Shown: piece after piece, positions 16,440 to 25,334 of the stretch | Numbering within the stretch: position 1 is the first letter of the stretch | Layout: each line of letters opens with the position of its first letter | Assembly: GCA_038749595.1 (NCBI GenBank) | Contig: JBCDHW010000006.1 | Coordinates: forward strand, 1 to 64,000 | Source of the DNA: Parvularcula sp038749595 | GTDB lineage: Bacteria; Pseudomonadota; Alphaproteobacteria; Caulobacterales; Parvularculaceae | Direction of reading: 5' to 3' | Length of the DNA stretch: 64,000 nt | Made by a program: the position numbers and the translations under genes | The notes under the pieces: generated by a model | Database searches by the model: none | Seen by the model: only the letters and a program-made list of their open reading frames with translations | What the model was told of the DNA's origin: nothing

Positions 16440-19067
16440 TCACGCGTCAGGATCGTAAGCCAGGATCGGCGCGAGCCACTTCTCCGCTGTCTCGAGCTCC
16501 CACCCCTTACGGCGCGCATAATCTTCGGTCTGATCGCGGCCGATTTTACCAGTGCCGAAATAATGCGCATCGGGGTGCGCAAAGTAGAGCCCGGACACCG
16601 AAGCACCCGGCTGCATGGCAAAGCTCTCCGTCAGCTCCATGCCGCAATTGTCCTCAGCACCCAGAAGATCAAACAGCGGGCCCTTTTCGGTGTGATCAGG
16701 TTGTGCCGGATAGCCTGCGGCCGGGCGAATACCTTGGTATTTCTCCGCGATCAGATCATCGACAGACGCTTTGTCGCCCGTCTCGAAACCCCAAAGCTCC
16801 CGGCGCATTTTTTCATGCAGCCACTCCGCCATCGCTTCGGCGAGCCTGTCCGCCAACGCCGAGGCCATGATGGAGCCGTAATTGTCGCCAGACGCGTTGA
16901 ACTTCGCGACGATTTCGTCTTCGCCGTGACCCGCCGTGACGGCAAACCCGCCGATCCAGTCTTCGCCTTCCGCATGCAGAAAATCGCTGAGCGCCAGATT
17001 GCATGCGTCTCCTGACTTTTTCATCTGTTGACGGATGGTGTGAAACCGCATCCGCTCCTCGGAGCGCGTTTCGTCGGTCCACACGATGATATCGTCCCCA
17101 GACCGATTAGCCGGGAAAATTCCGCACACAGCGTGAGCGGTGAACCACTTCTCTTCAACGAGCGTGCGCAGGGTCTTCTGTGCATCAGCATAAAGAGACT
17201 GCGCGGCCTCGCCGACAATCTTATCTTCGAGGATTGCAGGATACTTTCCGTGGAGATCCCACGATGAGAAAAACGGCGTCCAATCGATGTATGGCACCAA
17301 CTCATCAAGCGACACATCGCGCAAGACGGTCAGTCCAGGCGCTGTCGGCGCTGGGACGCGCTCCGCGCCGAGTGAGAAGGAATTCGCCCGCGCGTCGGCA
17401 AGAGAGACCCGGTCATCTTTTCTCTGACGCTTACTGAACGTTTCACGGACCTTGTCGTATTCATTCGCCACGTTGGAAAGATAGTCGCCGCGGCGCTCAT
17501 CAGAGATCAAATCACTGACCACACCAACCGCGCGGCTCGCGTCCGTGACATAAACGACGCCGTTGTCATAAGCTGGCGCAATCTTCACTGCCGTGTGCGC
17601 CTTGGATGTTGTCGCGCCGCCGATCAAAAGCGGTTGGCGCATGCCGCGACGGGTCATTTCCTTGGCAACACTGACCATCTCGTCCAACGACGGCGTGATA
17701 AGCCCAGAAAGACCAATAACATCAACGTTGTGCTCTTCTGCAGCATCGAGAATGTCGTTGGCCGGAACCATAACACCGAGGTCGATGACTTCATAGTTGT
17801 TACACTGAAGAACGACGCCGACGATGTTCTTGCCGATGTCATGAACATCGCCCTTGACGGTTGCCATCAGCACACGGCCTTTTGCCTCGGGTGCGGCGCC
17901 TCCTTGCTCCCTTTCGGCCTCCATGAACGGCTCGAGATACGCCACCGCCTGTTTCATCACCCGGGCGGACTTCACCACCTGGGGCAAGAACATTTTGCCT
18001 GAGCCGAACAAATCGCCGACGACGTTCATCCCGTCCATTAGCGGGCCTTCGATGACGTAAAGCGGACGCCCTAGTTTCAAGCGCGCCTCTTCGGTGTCGT
18101 CGATGATATATTCCGTGATGCCCTTAACCAGCGCGTGCTGGAGCCGCTGTTCCACCGGCTCCTCGCGCCAAGACAGATCTTGCTCGCGTGCCTTCGCGCC
18201 CTTGCCGCGGAACTGCTCAGCGACATCAAGAAGGCGCTCGGTCGCGTCCTCACGTCGGTTGAGAATGACGTCTTCCACAGGCTCTTTCAGCTCGGGCGGA
18301 ATGTCATCATAAATGGCCAGCTGCCCGGCGTTGACGATGCCCATATCCATCCCTGCACGGATGGCATGGTAAAGGAACACCGAGTGCATCGCCTCGCGCA
18401 CAGCGTCATTGCCGCGGAACGAAAACGAAACGTTTGAGACCCCACCAGAGATCTTGGCGCCGGGAAGTGTCTCCTTAATCGTTCGGGTCGCCTCAATGAA
18501 ATCAACGCCGTAGCCCGCATGCTCTTCGATCCCCGTCGCCACAGCGAAGATGTTCGGGTCAAAAATGATGTCTTCGGGCGGAAAGCCGATGCTGGTGAGG
18601 AGATTGTAGCTCCGTGTACAGATTTCGATCTTGCGCGATGCCACATCGGCCTGGCCGTCTTCATCAAACGCCATCACGACAACGGCAGCACCGTAGCGCA
18701 TACACTTACGCGCTTGCGCCAGGAATTGCTCCTCACCTTCTTTGAGGCTGATCGAGTTGACAATCGGCTTGCCCTGCACCTGCCGGAGGCCCGCCTCGAT
18801 CACCTCCCATTTGGAGCTGTCGATCATGATCGGTACACGGGCAATATCAGGCTCGGACGCGATAAGGCGCAGGAACGTTGTCATGGCCTCAACGCCATCG
18901 AGCATGCCTTCGTCCATATTGACGTCAATGACTTGCGCGCCGTTTTCAACCTGCTGGCGCGCTACATCAACGGCCGCGGCGTAATCCCCCGACTTGATCA
19001 GCTTACGAAACTTTGCGGATCCCGTGACGTTCGTCCGTTCACCGATATTGACGAAGGTGGGTTGCAT
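16440..19067 (-). CDS. metH: Cobalamin-dependent methionine synthase, lacking the homocysteine domain
   Basis: An 875-residue protein equal to MetH domains 2-4. In order: the methyltetrahydrofolate (pterin) domain beginning IGERTNVTGSAKF; the B12 cap and binding domain with DVHDIGKN (His ligand about 409) and the GLSGLITPS loop; and the reactivation domain with RPAAGYPAQPDHTEK. The N-terminal homocysteine/zinc domain is absent and not encoded nearby, so a separate subunit must supply it. The ATG at 19067 overlaps the metF stop by one base (TAATG), and the family match begins there; a longer frame upstream is inside metF. Confidence 0.94.
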   Translation of the reverse strand: MQPTFVNIGERTNVTGSAKFRKLIKSGDYAAAVDVARQQVENGAQVIDVNMDEGMLDGVEAMTTFLRLIASEPDIARVPIMIDSSKWEVIEAGLRQVQGKPIVNSISLKEGEEQFLAQARKCMRYGAAVVVMAFDEDGQADVASRKIEICTRSYNLLTSIGFPPEDIIFDPNIFAVATGIEEHAGYGVDFIEATRTIKETLPGAKISGGVSNVSFSFRGNDAVREAMHSVFLYHAIRAGMDMGIVNAGQLAIYDDIPPELKEPVEDVILNRREDATERLLDVAEQFRGKGAKAREQDLSWREEPVEQRLQHALVKGITEYIIDDTEEARLKLGRPLYVIEGPLMDGMNVVGDLFGSGKMFLPQVVKSARVMKQAVAYLEPFMEAEREQGGAAPEAKGRVLMATVKGDVHDIGKNIVGVVLQCNNYEVIDLGVMVPANDILDAAEEHNVDVIGLSGLITPSLDEMVSVAKEMTRRGMRQPLLIGGATTSKAHTAVKIAPAYDNGVVYVTDASRAVGVVSDLISDERRGDYLSNVANEYDKVRETFSKRQRKDDRVSLADARANSFSLGAERVPAPTAPGLTVLRDVSLDELVPYIDWTPFFSSWDLHGKYPAILEDKIVGEAAQSLYADAQKTLRTLVEEKWFTAHAVCGIFPANRSGDDIIVWTDETRSEERMRFHTIRQQMKKSGDACNLALSDFLHAEGEDWIGGFAVTAGHGEDEIVAKFNASGDNYGSIMASALADRLAEAMAEWLHEKMRRELWGFETGDKASVDDLIAEKYQGIRPAAGYPAQPDHTEKGPLFDLLGAEDNCGMELTESFAMQPGASVSGLYFAHPDAHYFGTGKIGRDQTEDYARRKGWELETAEKWLAPILAYDPDA

Positions 19068-19936
19068 TAAGCAGCCTCTCCACGGACTTCCGGCCGTACA
19101 CCGAGCATATGACAAAGGGCGAATGCCATATCGGCTTTGTTGAGGGTGTAGAAGTGGAAGTGAGAGACGCCGCGGTCGGCAAGATCGTAGCATTGCTCGG
19201 CCGCCACTGTCGCCGCGACCAGCGCTCTCGTCTTCGGATCTTCGTCCAGGTGATCAAACAGCCTGTCGTACCGCTTGGGCACTGACGTTGAGCACAAACC
19301 TGCCATACGTTTCAATGCTTTGTAGTTGGTCACCGGCATAATCCCCGGGACGATCGGGATGTTAATGCCAGCCGCACGCACCCGTTCAAGATACCGTTCG
19401 TAGACGTCATTATCATAGAAAAATTGTGTGATCGCTCGGGTCGCGCCGTTATCAACCTTGCGCTTGAGAAGGTCGATATCATGATCGAAACTCGCGCTTT
19501 CGGGGTGCTTTTCCGGATAACATCCAACACTGATCTCGAACGGAGCAATCTCCCGGGCGCCAGCCGTCAGCTCAGCAGCACCAGCATAACCGTCTGGTGT
19601 CGGAACATAAGCCTCACCAACGCCGCCTGGTGGATCCCCGCGCAGAGCAACGAGATGGCGAACGCCCACGTCCCAATATTCCCGGAGGACAGAATCCACC
19701 TCCTCTCGGGTGGCTGAAACAGTCGTGAGGTGCGCGGCAACGGAAAGGTTGGTCTCGTCAATGATACGCTTGACGGTTGCGTGGGTCCGCTCGCGCGTTG
19801 ATCCGCCTGCCCCGTAAGTGACGGATACGAACGTGGGCGCAAGGGCTCGTAATTTGTCGACCGACGCCCAAAGCGTCTCGCCCATTTTCTCGGTCTTCGG
19901 CGGGAAAAACTCAAAGCTTACTGACAGATCAGGCAT
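19067..19936 (-). CDS. metF: Methylenetetrahydrofolate reductase
   Basis: A 289-residue flavoprotein that reduces 5,10-methylene-THF to 5-methyl-THF, the methyl donor used by the MetH encoded next. It has the family opening SVSFEFFPPKTEKM and the later TQFFYDNDVY and PGIMPVTNYKAL blocks. I use the ATG at 19936, where family similarity begins; it overlaps the end of the upstream regulator gene by 8 bases. The operon order regulator-metF-metH and the overlaps suggest tight co-expression. Confidence 0.94.
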   Translation of the reverse strand: MPDLSVSFEFFPPKTEKMGETLWASVDKLRALAPTFVSVTYGAGGSTRERTHATVKRIIDETNLSVAAHLTTVSATREEVDSVLREYWDVGVRHLVALRGDPPGGVGEAYVPTPDGYAGAAELTAGAREIAPFEISVGCYPEKHPESASFDHDIDLLKRKVDNGATRAITQFFYDNDVYERYLERVRAAGINIPIVPGIMPVTNYKALKRMAGLCSTSVPKRYDRLFDHLDEDPKTRALVAATVAAEQCYDLADRGVSHFHFYTLNKADMAFALCHMLGVRPEVRGEAA

Positions 19937-20897
19937 GGAGAAAATCGCTTTTTTGGATTGGCTGAGGCGTGTTTGGCTTATCAAAACGCCAAATCATGCT
20001 GACGAGACCGCCTTCGCGTTCTGGCGGCAGGGAGCGTTCCGCTCTCGGCAAAAGCCCGTGGCTGATTGCGAGGCGTGAAAGTTCGTCCGTGTGAAAACCT
20101 AAGCGTCGGTGGGCATATTCTGTACGCAGCTCTTCCCGGACATGCGCTTGGAAGTCGGCGATCAGTAGAGCACCACCAGGCCGGAGCGCCGATGCTGCTG
20201 CGGCGATTGCACGCTCAGGCTCAGCCAAGAAGTGAAGGACGTGGTGTATACAGATGAGATCAGCACTCAGCGCAGGAATTTCGTCAGGCTTGAGAATATC
20301 CCGGCGACGAAGGTGCACGTGACGCAGCCCCGCATCTTGGATACGAACGCGGGCCACGGCCAACATCTCAGGGGACATATCATAACCGGCGCCGGACGCG
20401 TAGCGGTCTGAGAAAACCGTCAGCATACGCCCGGTCCCGGTGCCGAGATCGAGGAACGCATCCACATGCTCGGGCGCCAAGTCGAGGAGCGCGCGCTCAA
20501 TCTCAGCGTCATCGATGTGCAGCTGCCGCACCGCGTCCCAGGCATCGGCATTTTCGGCAAAGTAGGCCGCCGCCTTTTCGGCGCGTTCACTGCGGATGGC
20601 TTGCAGGGCGCGCCGGTCGTGCTCGATTTCATCACCTTCGAGCGCCTCGACCATCGCCGCGAGCCAATCAGGCAGCGCGGCCAGGCGATAAAACCGCCAG
20701 GCACCCTCTTGGTAGGGCGCCACAAGACCAGCCTCGACCAGAATTTTGAGGTGCCGGCTCACCCGCGGCTGCAGCTGATCGAGGCAGCGCACGAGCTCGG
20801 TCACCGTGAGGTCGCTCTCGTTGAGCAGGGCAATTATGCGCAGTCGGGACTCCTCGCCGGCGGCACGAAGCTGTTCCAGGATCGCGGCAAACTGCAC
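19929..20897 (-). CDS. ArsR-family regulator fused to a SAM-dependent methyltransferase domain
   Basis: A 322-residue two-domain protein. Residues 1-75 are a winged helix (TVTELVRCLDQLQPRVSRHL). Residues about 100-310 form a class I methyltransferase domain with the SAM motif FLDLGTGTGRML. This architecture, leading a metF-metH operon, matches regulators of the S-adenosylhomocysteine/methionine cycle (SahR type), where the C-terminal domain would sense SAM or SAH. The name is inferred from architecture and context. A perfect palindrome lies 24 bases upstream of its start and probably gives autoregulation. Confidence 0.85.
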   Translation of the reverse strand: MQFAAILEQLRAAGEESRLRIIALLNESDLTVTELVRCLDQLQPRVSRHLKILVEAGLVAPYQEGAWRFYRLAALPDWLAAMVEALEGDEIEHDRRALQAIRSERAEKAAAYFAENADAWDAVRQLHIDDAEIERALLDLAPEHVDAFLDLGTGTGRMLTVFSDRYASGAGYDMSPEMLAVARVRIQDAGLRHVHLRRRDILKPDEIPALSADLICIHHVLHFLAEPERAIAAAASALRPGGALLIADFQAHVREELRTEYAHRRLGFHTDELSRLAISHGLLPRAERSLPPEREGGLVSMIWRFDKPNTPQPIQKSDFLHA

Positions 20898-20920
20898 GGT
20901 GAGCTCCCTTCGAAGGGAAG

Positions 20921-20944
20921 CGATATAAAGATTTCTTTATATCG
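20921..20944. promoter_or_regulatory. Perfect palindromic operator before the ArsR-metF-metH operon
   Basis: CGATATAAAG at 20921-20930 and CTTTATATCG at 20935-20944 form a perfect 10-base inverted repeat around ATTT. It lies 24 bases upstream of the regulator's ATG, where a promoter is expected. A dimeric winged-helix protein would bind such a site, and the gene just behind it encodes one. It is different from the catabolic-locus palindromes. Confidence 0.8.
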
Positions 20945-20995
20945 TCAATTGCCAGCTTGTCTCATGCCCGACCGAAGGACGCGTTTTAGGCCGAT

Positions 20996-21673
20996 TTAGA
21001 ACCCGACCCCGATGCCAATCGATAAGACCGGATAGAACCGGAAATCCTCTGCGTCGCGGTTCAAGCCTTCGATTTCTTTGGCCAATTCGTCGTTGAGCAT
21101 CTGCTGGATCATCGGGTCCTGCTCAGCGAGACCGCCCTCGGCCCGCAGATCAAAAACCGGTGAGTCCCCGATGATCACCCCCGCGCGAAGAACGATGCCG
21201 ATCGGCATAAAGCCGCGGGTGGTGCTGTCGAACCCGAACCCGAGATAGTAGCCGCTGTCCCCAAGATCACCGCGCCCGACCAGGGTGCCGACTTGTTCGG
21301 GCGTGAAGATCACGTCGCCAACCTGGACCGCCTCAAAGGGTGTCGACACAAGGTCAACCGAGCGGTTGCCGAAGACATACCCGCCTGTCAGCGTAAAGCT
21401 GCCGAAACCGGGAATAGGATGGAGGTCGGCGTAGAGGCCGTATTGCGTGAAACCGATGCTCGTGTCGTACTCGATGCCGTCATACTCGACGTCGTCGAAG
21501 TCGATATCGAAGAAGTTGACACCGCCGCGTAGCGTGACCATCGGAAACACATCGACGTGAACGTTGCCCGTCAATCCCGCCGTCCCGACCGAGGCATCAA
21601 CCCCGATCCCAGCGTGTGCAGCACCGAAGAGGGCTGCGAGAGCAGCGGCGGCTGATGTAATGGTGCGGTGCAT
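20996..21673 (-). CDS. Outer-membrane beta-barrel protein
   Basis: A 225-residue exported protein. The signal peptide (HRTITSAAAALAALFGAAHA) is followed by alternating, glycine-rich strands and it ends in an aromatic residue (IGIGVGF), as beta-barrel proteins do. A helical stretch near DPMIQQMLNDELAKEIEGL interrupts the barrel. Transport or structural role unknown. I use the ATG at 21673 since an upstream extension would hide the signal peptide. It is divergent from the small membrane gene on its right. Confidence 0.75.
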   Translation of the reverse strand: MHRTITSAAAALAALFGAAHAGIGVDASVGTAGLTGNVHVDVFPMVTLRGGVNFFDIDFDDVEYDGIEYDTSIGFTQYGLYADLHPIPGFGSFTLTGGYVFGNRSVDLVSTPFEAVQVGDVIFTPEQVGTLVGRGDLGDSGYYLGFGFDSTTRGFMPIGIVLRAGVIIGDSPVFDLRAEGGLAEQDPMIQQMLNDELAKEIEGLNRDAEDFRFYPVLSIGIGVGF

Positions 21674-21862
21674 GGTTCGCGCTCCTGCATCGTGACAAAA
21701 TCTCGACGGACGTGCCACAGGAGCGCTTAAAGCGGCGTGTGCCGGACCGCTCATATTCAATGCAATCCGCCTATTTCTCGTCAATGCATCGGGTGAAGCT
21801 ATCTGCTGGGTAACAAACGCGCATCGAGCGGCGAACAAAGGGGCAGATTGAGGAGAGCAAAG

Positions 21863-22195
21863 ATGGAAATGATCAGCGAATGGTTCTTCGGCCTGAGTGA
21901 AAATTACGGCGTCAATCCGTGGATTTTCGGCGTTCTTTATGTCGGCGGCATCCCCCTATTCCTTGGCGTGATTGCATGGTTGGTCAAACGCCTGCGCGAC
22001 GGAAAAGGCGTCGCGGTGCAGGCGATCTTAGCGGGGTATCTTGCCATCCAACCCTACCTGTATGTCGCCGTGGTCGGTGAGAACATCCCCTTATGGGTCT
22101 GGGGCTTCATCGCCGTGATGATTGCGTTCGGAATTTGGTCGACCCTCAGTACCATCCGCAAACGGAAGGCCGAAGTCGACGCGGCCGCAGTCTAG
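21863..22195 (+). CDS. Small three-helix membrane protein
   Basis: A 110-residue protein with three hydrophobic segments (WIFGVLYVGGIPLFLGVIAWL, AILAGYLAIQPYLYVAVVG and WVWGFIAVMIAFGIWSTL) and a basic tail (RKRKAEVD). The ATG at 21863 is preceded by GAGGAG; an earlier in-frame TTG has none. No family recognised. It faces the HerA-like ATPase gene, with a shared hairpin between them. Confidence 0.75.
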   Translation: MEMISEWFFGLSENYGVNPWIFGVLYVGGIPLFLGVIAWLVKRLRDGKGVAVQAILAGYLAIQPYLYVAVVGENIPLWVWGFIAVMIAFGIWSTLSTIRKRKAEVDAAAV

Positions 22196-22209
22196 GACCG
22201 GACCCGATG

Positions 22210-22245
22210 ATGCGCGGCGGGATGCGAGAGATCCACGCCGCGCAT
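22210..22245. terminator. Bidirectional hairpin between convergent genes
   Basis: ATGCGCGGCG at 22210-22219 pairs perfectly with CGCCGCGCAT at 22236-22245 around a 16-base loop. It sits exactly between the stops of two convergent genes. No long T run follows on either side, so its strength as an intrinsic terminator is uncertain. Confidence 0.6.
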
Positions 22246-23730
22246 TTACCGTCGTTTTAGTCCACCCATGAGGCCGCGGATCAACGCCCGGGTGACTGTA
22301 CTCGTAAGCGTGCGGGTGGCCTGGGTGACCGCGCGCTCCCCCATCGACATACGGCTGGAACGCCTGCGATTGGTTGTCCGCTGACGTTTCTCGCGCTCAG
22401 GTTTTTTCTCGTTCTTCTCGGCTTGCTCTGCATGCCGCTCAGCGCGCTCGGCCAACATTTCGTGAGCGGAGTGACGGTCTACAGATTTTCCGTACTGCGA
22501 TGAGAGCGCGTCGTTACGCTGAAGATCGCGGCGCTCAGTATTCGTGAGCGGACCAAGCCGCGACGCCGGTGGACGGATCAACGTGCGCGCTGCCGGCGTG
22601 GGAATACCCTTTTTCTGCAGTGTACTCACTAAGGCTTCGCCAACACCCATCTCGGTGATGACGTCCCGGGTCTCGAACGCTGGGTTTGGCCGAAAACTGT
22701 CTGCCGCCGCGCGGACACGTTTTTGCTGGGCTGGTGTGAACGCACGCAGCGCGTGTTGCACCCGGGTGCCGAGCTGACCAGCGACGCCATCGGGAATATC
22801 GCCGGGATCCTGGGTCGCGAAGAACACACCGACGCCTTTTGAACGGATCAATCGGCACACTTGCTCGACTTTCTCAAGCAGCGGTTTGCTTGCATTTTCA
22901 AAGAGAAGGTGGGCTTCATCGAAAAAGAAAACGAGCTTCGGCTTGTCCGGATCGCCGATTTCCGGGAGCTCTTCAAACAGCTCCGACAGCATCCAGAGGA
23001 GGAATGCTCCGTAGAGCCGCGGCGCGAGCATCAACTCATCAGCCTTCAGAATATTCAGGACGCCACGCCCATCCGTTTCTGTACGGATGAGATCCATCAC
23101 ATTGAGAGCAGGCTCGCCAAAGAAGAGTTTTCCCCCCTGGTCCTCAAGCTGCAAGAGCCGACGTTGGATCGCGGCGACGGACGAAGGAGAAACATTCCCG
23201 TAAAGCGCCGACAACTCAGCCCGGCGATCAGAGACGTGCGCGAGAAGTGCACGCAGGTCGCGGAGGTCGAGGAGCGGCAGGCCATCATCATCAGCGACCC
23301 GGAAGGCAATCGCGAGGACACCTTCTTGGGTATCGTTGAGGCCGAGCATCTGACCGAGAAGAAGGGGCCCCACCTCACTCACCGTCGCCCGGATCGGCAG
23401 GCCACCTTTGCCGAAGAAGTCCCAAAGGCGGACGGGGAAGCTCTCCGCTGTGTAGCCTTGGAGCTGGATCGTCTCTGCACGGTTGTGGAGAAAGTCTTTG
23501 TCCGCCCCTTTTGCTGCAAGCCCGGACAGATCGCCTTTCACGTCTGACACGAACACCGGCACGCCAGCGCGGCTGAACGCCTCGGCCATGATCTGTACCG
23601 TGACAGTTTTGCCGGTACCCGTTGCCCCCGCGACGAGACCGTGGCGGTTGCACATCTTGAGAGGCAAGTGAACGCCCGCCCCTTCGTGGTCGGCTCCCAG
23701 CAGGATCGAGCCAGCCGTTTCGTTCAGCAT
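22246..23730 (-). CDS. HerA/VirB4-like ATPase (DUF853, YjgR family)
   Basis: A 494-residue ATPase of the DUF853 group. Walker A is VAGATGTGKT and Walker B is LVFFFDEAHLLFENA; an arginine-finger region (RLIRSKGVGVFFATQDPGDI) follows. The last 80 residues are strongly basic and rich in R/K/E, probably disordered and nucleic-acid binding. Family members are intact in most proteobacteria but their role is still unclear. It lies just downstream of lpdA on the same strand, 18 bases away. Confidence 0.88.
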   Translation of the reverse strand: MLNETAGSILLGADHEGAGVHLPLKMCNRHGLVAGATGTGKTVTVQIMAEAFSRAGVPVFVSDVKGDLSGLAAKGADKDFLHNRAETIQLQGYTAESFPVRLWDFFGKGGLPIRATVSEVGPLLLGQMLGLNDTQEGVLAIAFRVADDDGLPLLDLRDLRALLAHVSDRRAELSALYGNVSPSSVAAIQRRLLQLEDQGGKLFFGEPALNVMDLIRTETDGRGVLNILKADELMLAPRLYGAFLLWMLSELFEELPEIGDPDKPKLVFFFDEAHLLFENASKPLLEKVEQVCRLIRSKGVGVFFATQDPGDIPDGVAGQLGTRVQHALRAFTPAQQKRVRAAADSFRPNPAFETRDVITEMGVGEALVSTLQKKGIPTPAARTLIRPPASRLGPLTNTERRDLQRNDALSSQYGKSVDRHSAHEMLAERAERHAEQAEKNEKKPEREKRQRTTNRRRSSRMSMGERAVTQATRTLTSTVTRALIRGLMGGLKRR

Positions 23731-23748
23731 AGGGATGTTCTTTGAACT

Positions 23749-25170
23749 TTAGGTGTGGATGACGCGACCGAACGCGTCGAGGGACGACTCGTGCATCATC
23801 TCGGACAAGGTGGGGTGCGGGAAGATGGTGTGGAAGAAGTCTTCTTCCGTCGCTTCTAGAGCCATCCCGATACCAAAACCCTGAATGAGTTCGGTGACTT
23901 CTGCGCCGATCATATGCGCGCCGATCAGCTCTCCTGTGTCGGCATCAAAGACTGTTTTCACGAAGCCTTCCGGTTCGCCGAGCGCGATCGCTTTGCCGTT
24001 TGCTTGGAAGGGGAATTTGCCGACCTTGATTTTGTAACCAGCGGCCTTCGCCTTTTCTTCCGTCAGGCCGACCGATGCGACCTGCGGGTTGCAATAGGTA
24101 CACCCTGGGATCTTGCTCACATCAAGGGGGTGTACGGAGTTTGATCCGGCGATTTTCTCAACACAGATCACCCCTTCATGCTCTGCCTTGTGGGCTAGCC
24201 AGGGGGGCCCGCAAACGTCGCCGATCGCATAGACACCCTTGACGCCGGTGGACATCCACTCGTCGACGACGACGTGCCCGCGCTCAACTTTCACGCCGAC
24301 ACCCTCAAGGCCAATTCCTTCCGTATTGCCCACAATACCGATCGCCAAAATGATGCGGTCAAACTCCTCAGTAGACGCCTTTCCGCTTTTGTCAGTGATG
24401 GTGGCTTTGACCGTCTCCGTACCTTTCTCAACGTTGTCGAGTTTGGCCTCGGTCATGATCGTCATGCCCTGCCCTTCAAAGGTCTTCCGGGCAAATGCTG
24501 AAACCTCATTATCCTCCGCAGGCAGAATGCGGTCGACCATTTCAACGACTTTGACGTCAGCACCTAACGCATTGTAGAAGCTTGCGAATTCAATGCCAAT
24601 CGCACCGGATCCGACGACAAGTAACCGCTTCGGGAAAACATCGGGCATCATCGCTTCCCGCGCAGTCCAGATGAACTTGCCGTCGGGCTCGAGGCCCGCC
24701 GCAGGGATCGTCCGTGCACGTGCCCCCGTTGCGATGATGGTATTTCTCGCGTGGTAGGTGGTTTCGGTGCCATCGGCAGCTTTGACGATAATCGACGGGC
24801 CCGATCCATTGGCAGCCGCGAGACGCGCCTCGCCATCAATGACGGTGATCTTGTTCTTTTTCATCAGGTAGGAGACGCCGCCGGACAGCTGCTTGGCGAT
24901 TTTCCGGCTACGCTTCACTACGCCTTCAAGATCAAACGTAATATTGTCCGCCTTCAGACCATAGGCCGAGGCGTGCTTCATGTTCGTGTAGACCTCTGCC
25001 GTGCGCAGCAAGGCCTTGGTTGGGATACAGCCCCAATTCAAGCACACGCCGCCGAGGTGCTCGCGCTCGACCACCGCCGTTTTCATCCCCAACTGCGAGG
25101 CTCGGATCGCCGCGACGTACCCTCCAGGGCCGGCACCGATCACGATCAAATCAAACTGTGTCTCCGCCAC
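23749..25170 (-). CDS. lpdA: Dihydrolipoyl dehydrogenase
   Basis: A 473-residue flavoprotein, the E3 component of 2-oxo-acid dehydrogenase complexes, which reoxidises lipoamide with NAD. It has the FAD motif LIVIGAGPGG, the redox pair C43/C48 in GGVCLNWGCIP, the NAD motif VVGSGAIGIEFASF and the C-terminal HTIFPHPTLSE with the catalytic His-Glu pair. I use the GTG at 25170, which has GAAGAGGAG upstream; a longer frame has no such site. The partner E1/E2 genes are not in this window. Confidence 0.96.
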   Translation of the reverse strand: MAETQFDLIVIGAGPGGYVAAIRASQLGMKTAVVEREHLGGVCLNWGCIPTKALLRTAEVYTNMKHASAYGLKADNITFDLEGVVKRSRKIAKQLSGGVSYLMKKNKITVIDGEARLAAANGSGPSIIVKAADGTETTYHARNTIIATGARARTIPAAGLEPDGKFIWTAREAMMPDVFPKRLLVVGSGAIGIEFASFYNALGADVKVVEMVDRILPAEDNEVSAFARKTFEGQGMTIMTEAKLDNVEKGTETVKATITDKSGKASTEEFDRIILAIGIVGNTEGIGLEGVGVKVERGHVVVDEWMSTGVKGVYAIGDVCGPPWLAHKAEHEGVICVEKIAGSNSVHPLDVSKIPGCTYCNPQVASVGLTEEKAKAAGYKIKVGKFPFQANGKAIALGEPEGFVKTVFDADTGELIGAHMIGAEVTELIQGFGIGMALEATEEDFFHTIFPHPTLSEMMHESSLDAFGRVIHT

Positions 25171-25274
25171 CGCGAACTCCTCTTCAACGCACACGCCACT
25201 GTCGACGCTTTGAAACAGCAGTGGCGCCGTTGCGCAAGCCGCTCCGGCATGATGGCGTCGTGCCCTCTAAACGG

Positions 25275-25310
25275 CGGCGCCCCGGTCTCACGGACGAGAC
25301 CGGGGCGCCG
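25275..25310 (-). terminator. Strong hairpin downstream of the aldehyde dehydrogenase gene
   Basis: A 15-base perfect inverted repeat (stem GGCGCCCCGGTCTC plus one outer pair) with a 6-base loop lies 25 bases after the aldehyde-dehydrogenase stop codon on its strand, before lpdA begins. The stem is very GC-rich; only three Ts follow. It probably ends that transcript and insulates lpdA. Confidence 0.75.
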
Positions 25311-25334
25311 AAGCGAGAAGTTGACTGCTCGCGC

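Noticed and set aside
19068..19193. Extra 42 residues at the MetH N-terminus
   Set aside because: They lie inside metF, are Arg-rich without similarity to the family, and the coupled TAATG start explains the gene better.
20921..20944. The CGATATAAAG palindrome as another motif 1 site
   Set aside because: It has a different core and spacing (10-4-10) and belongs to the methionine operon.
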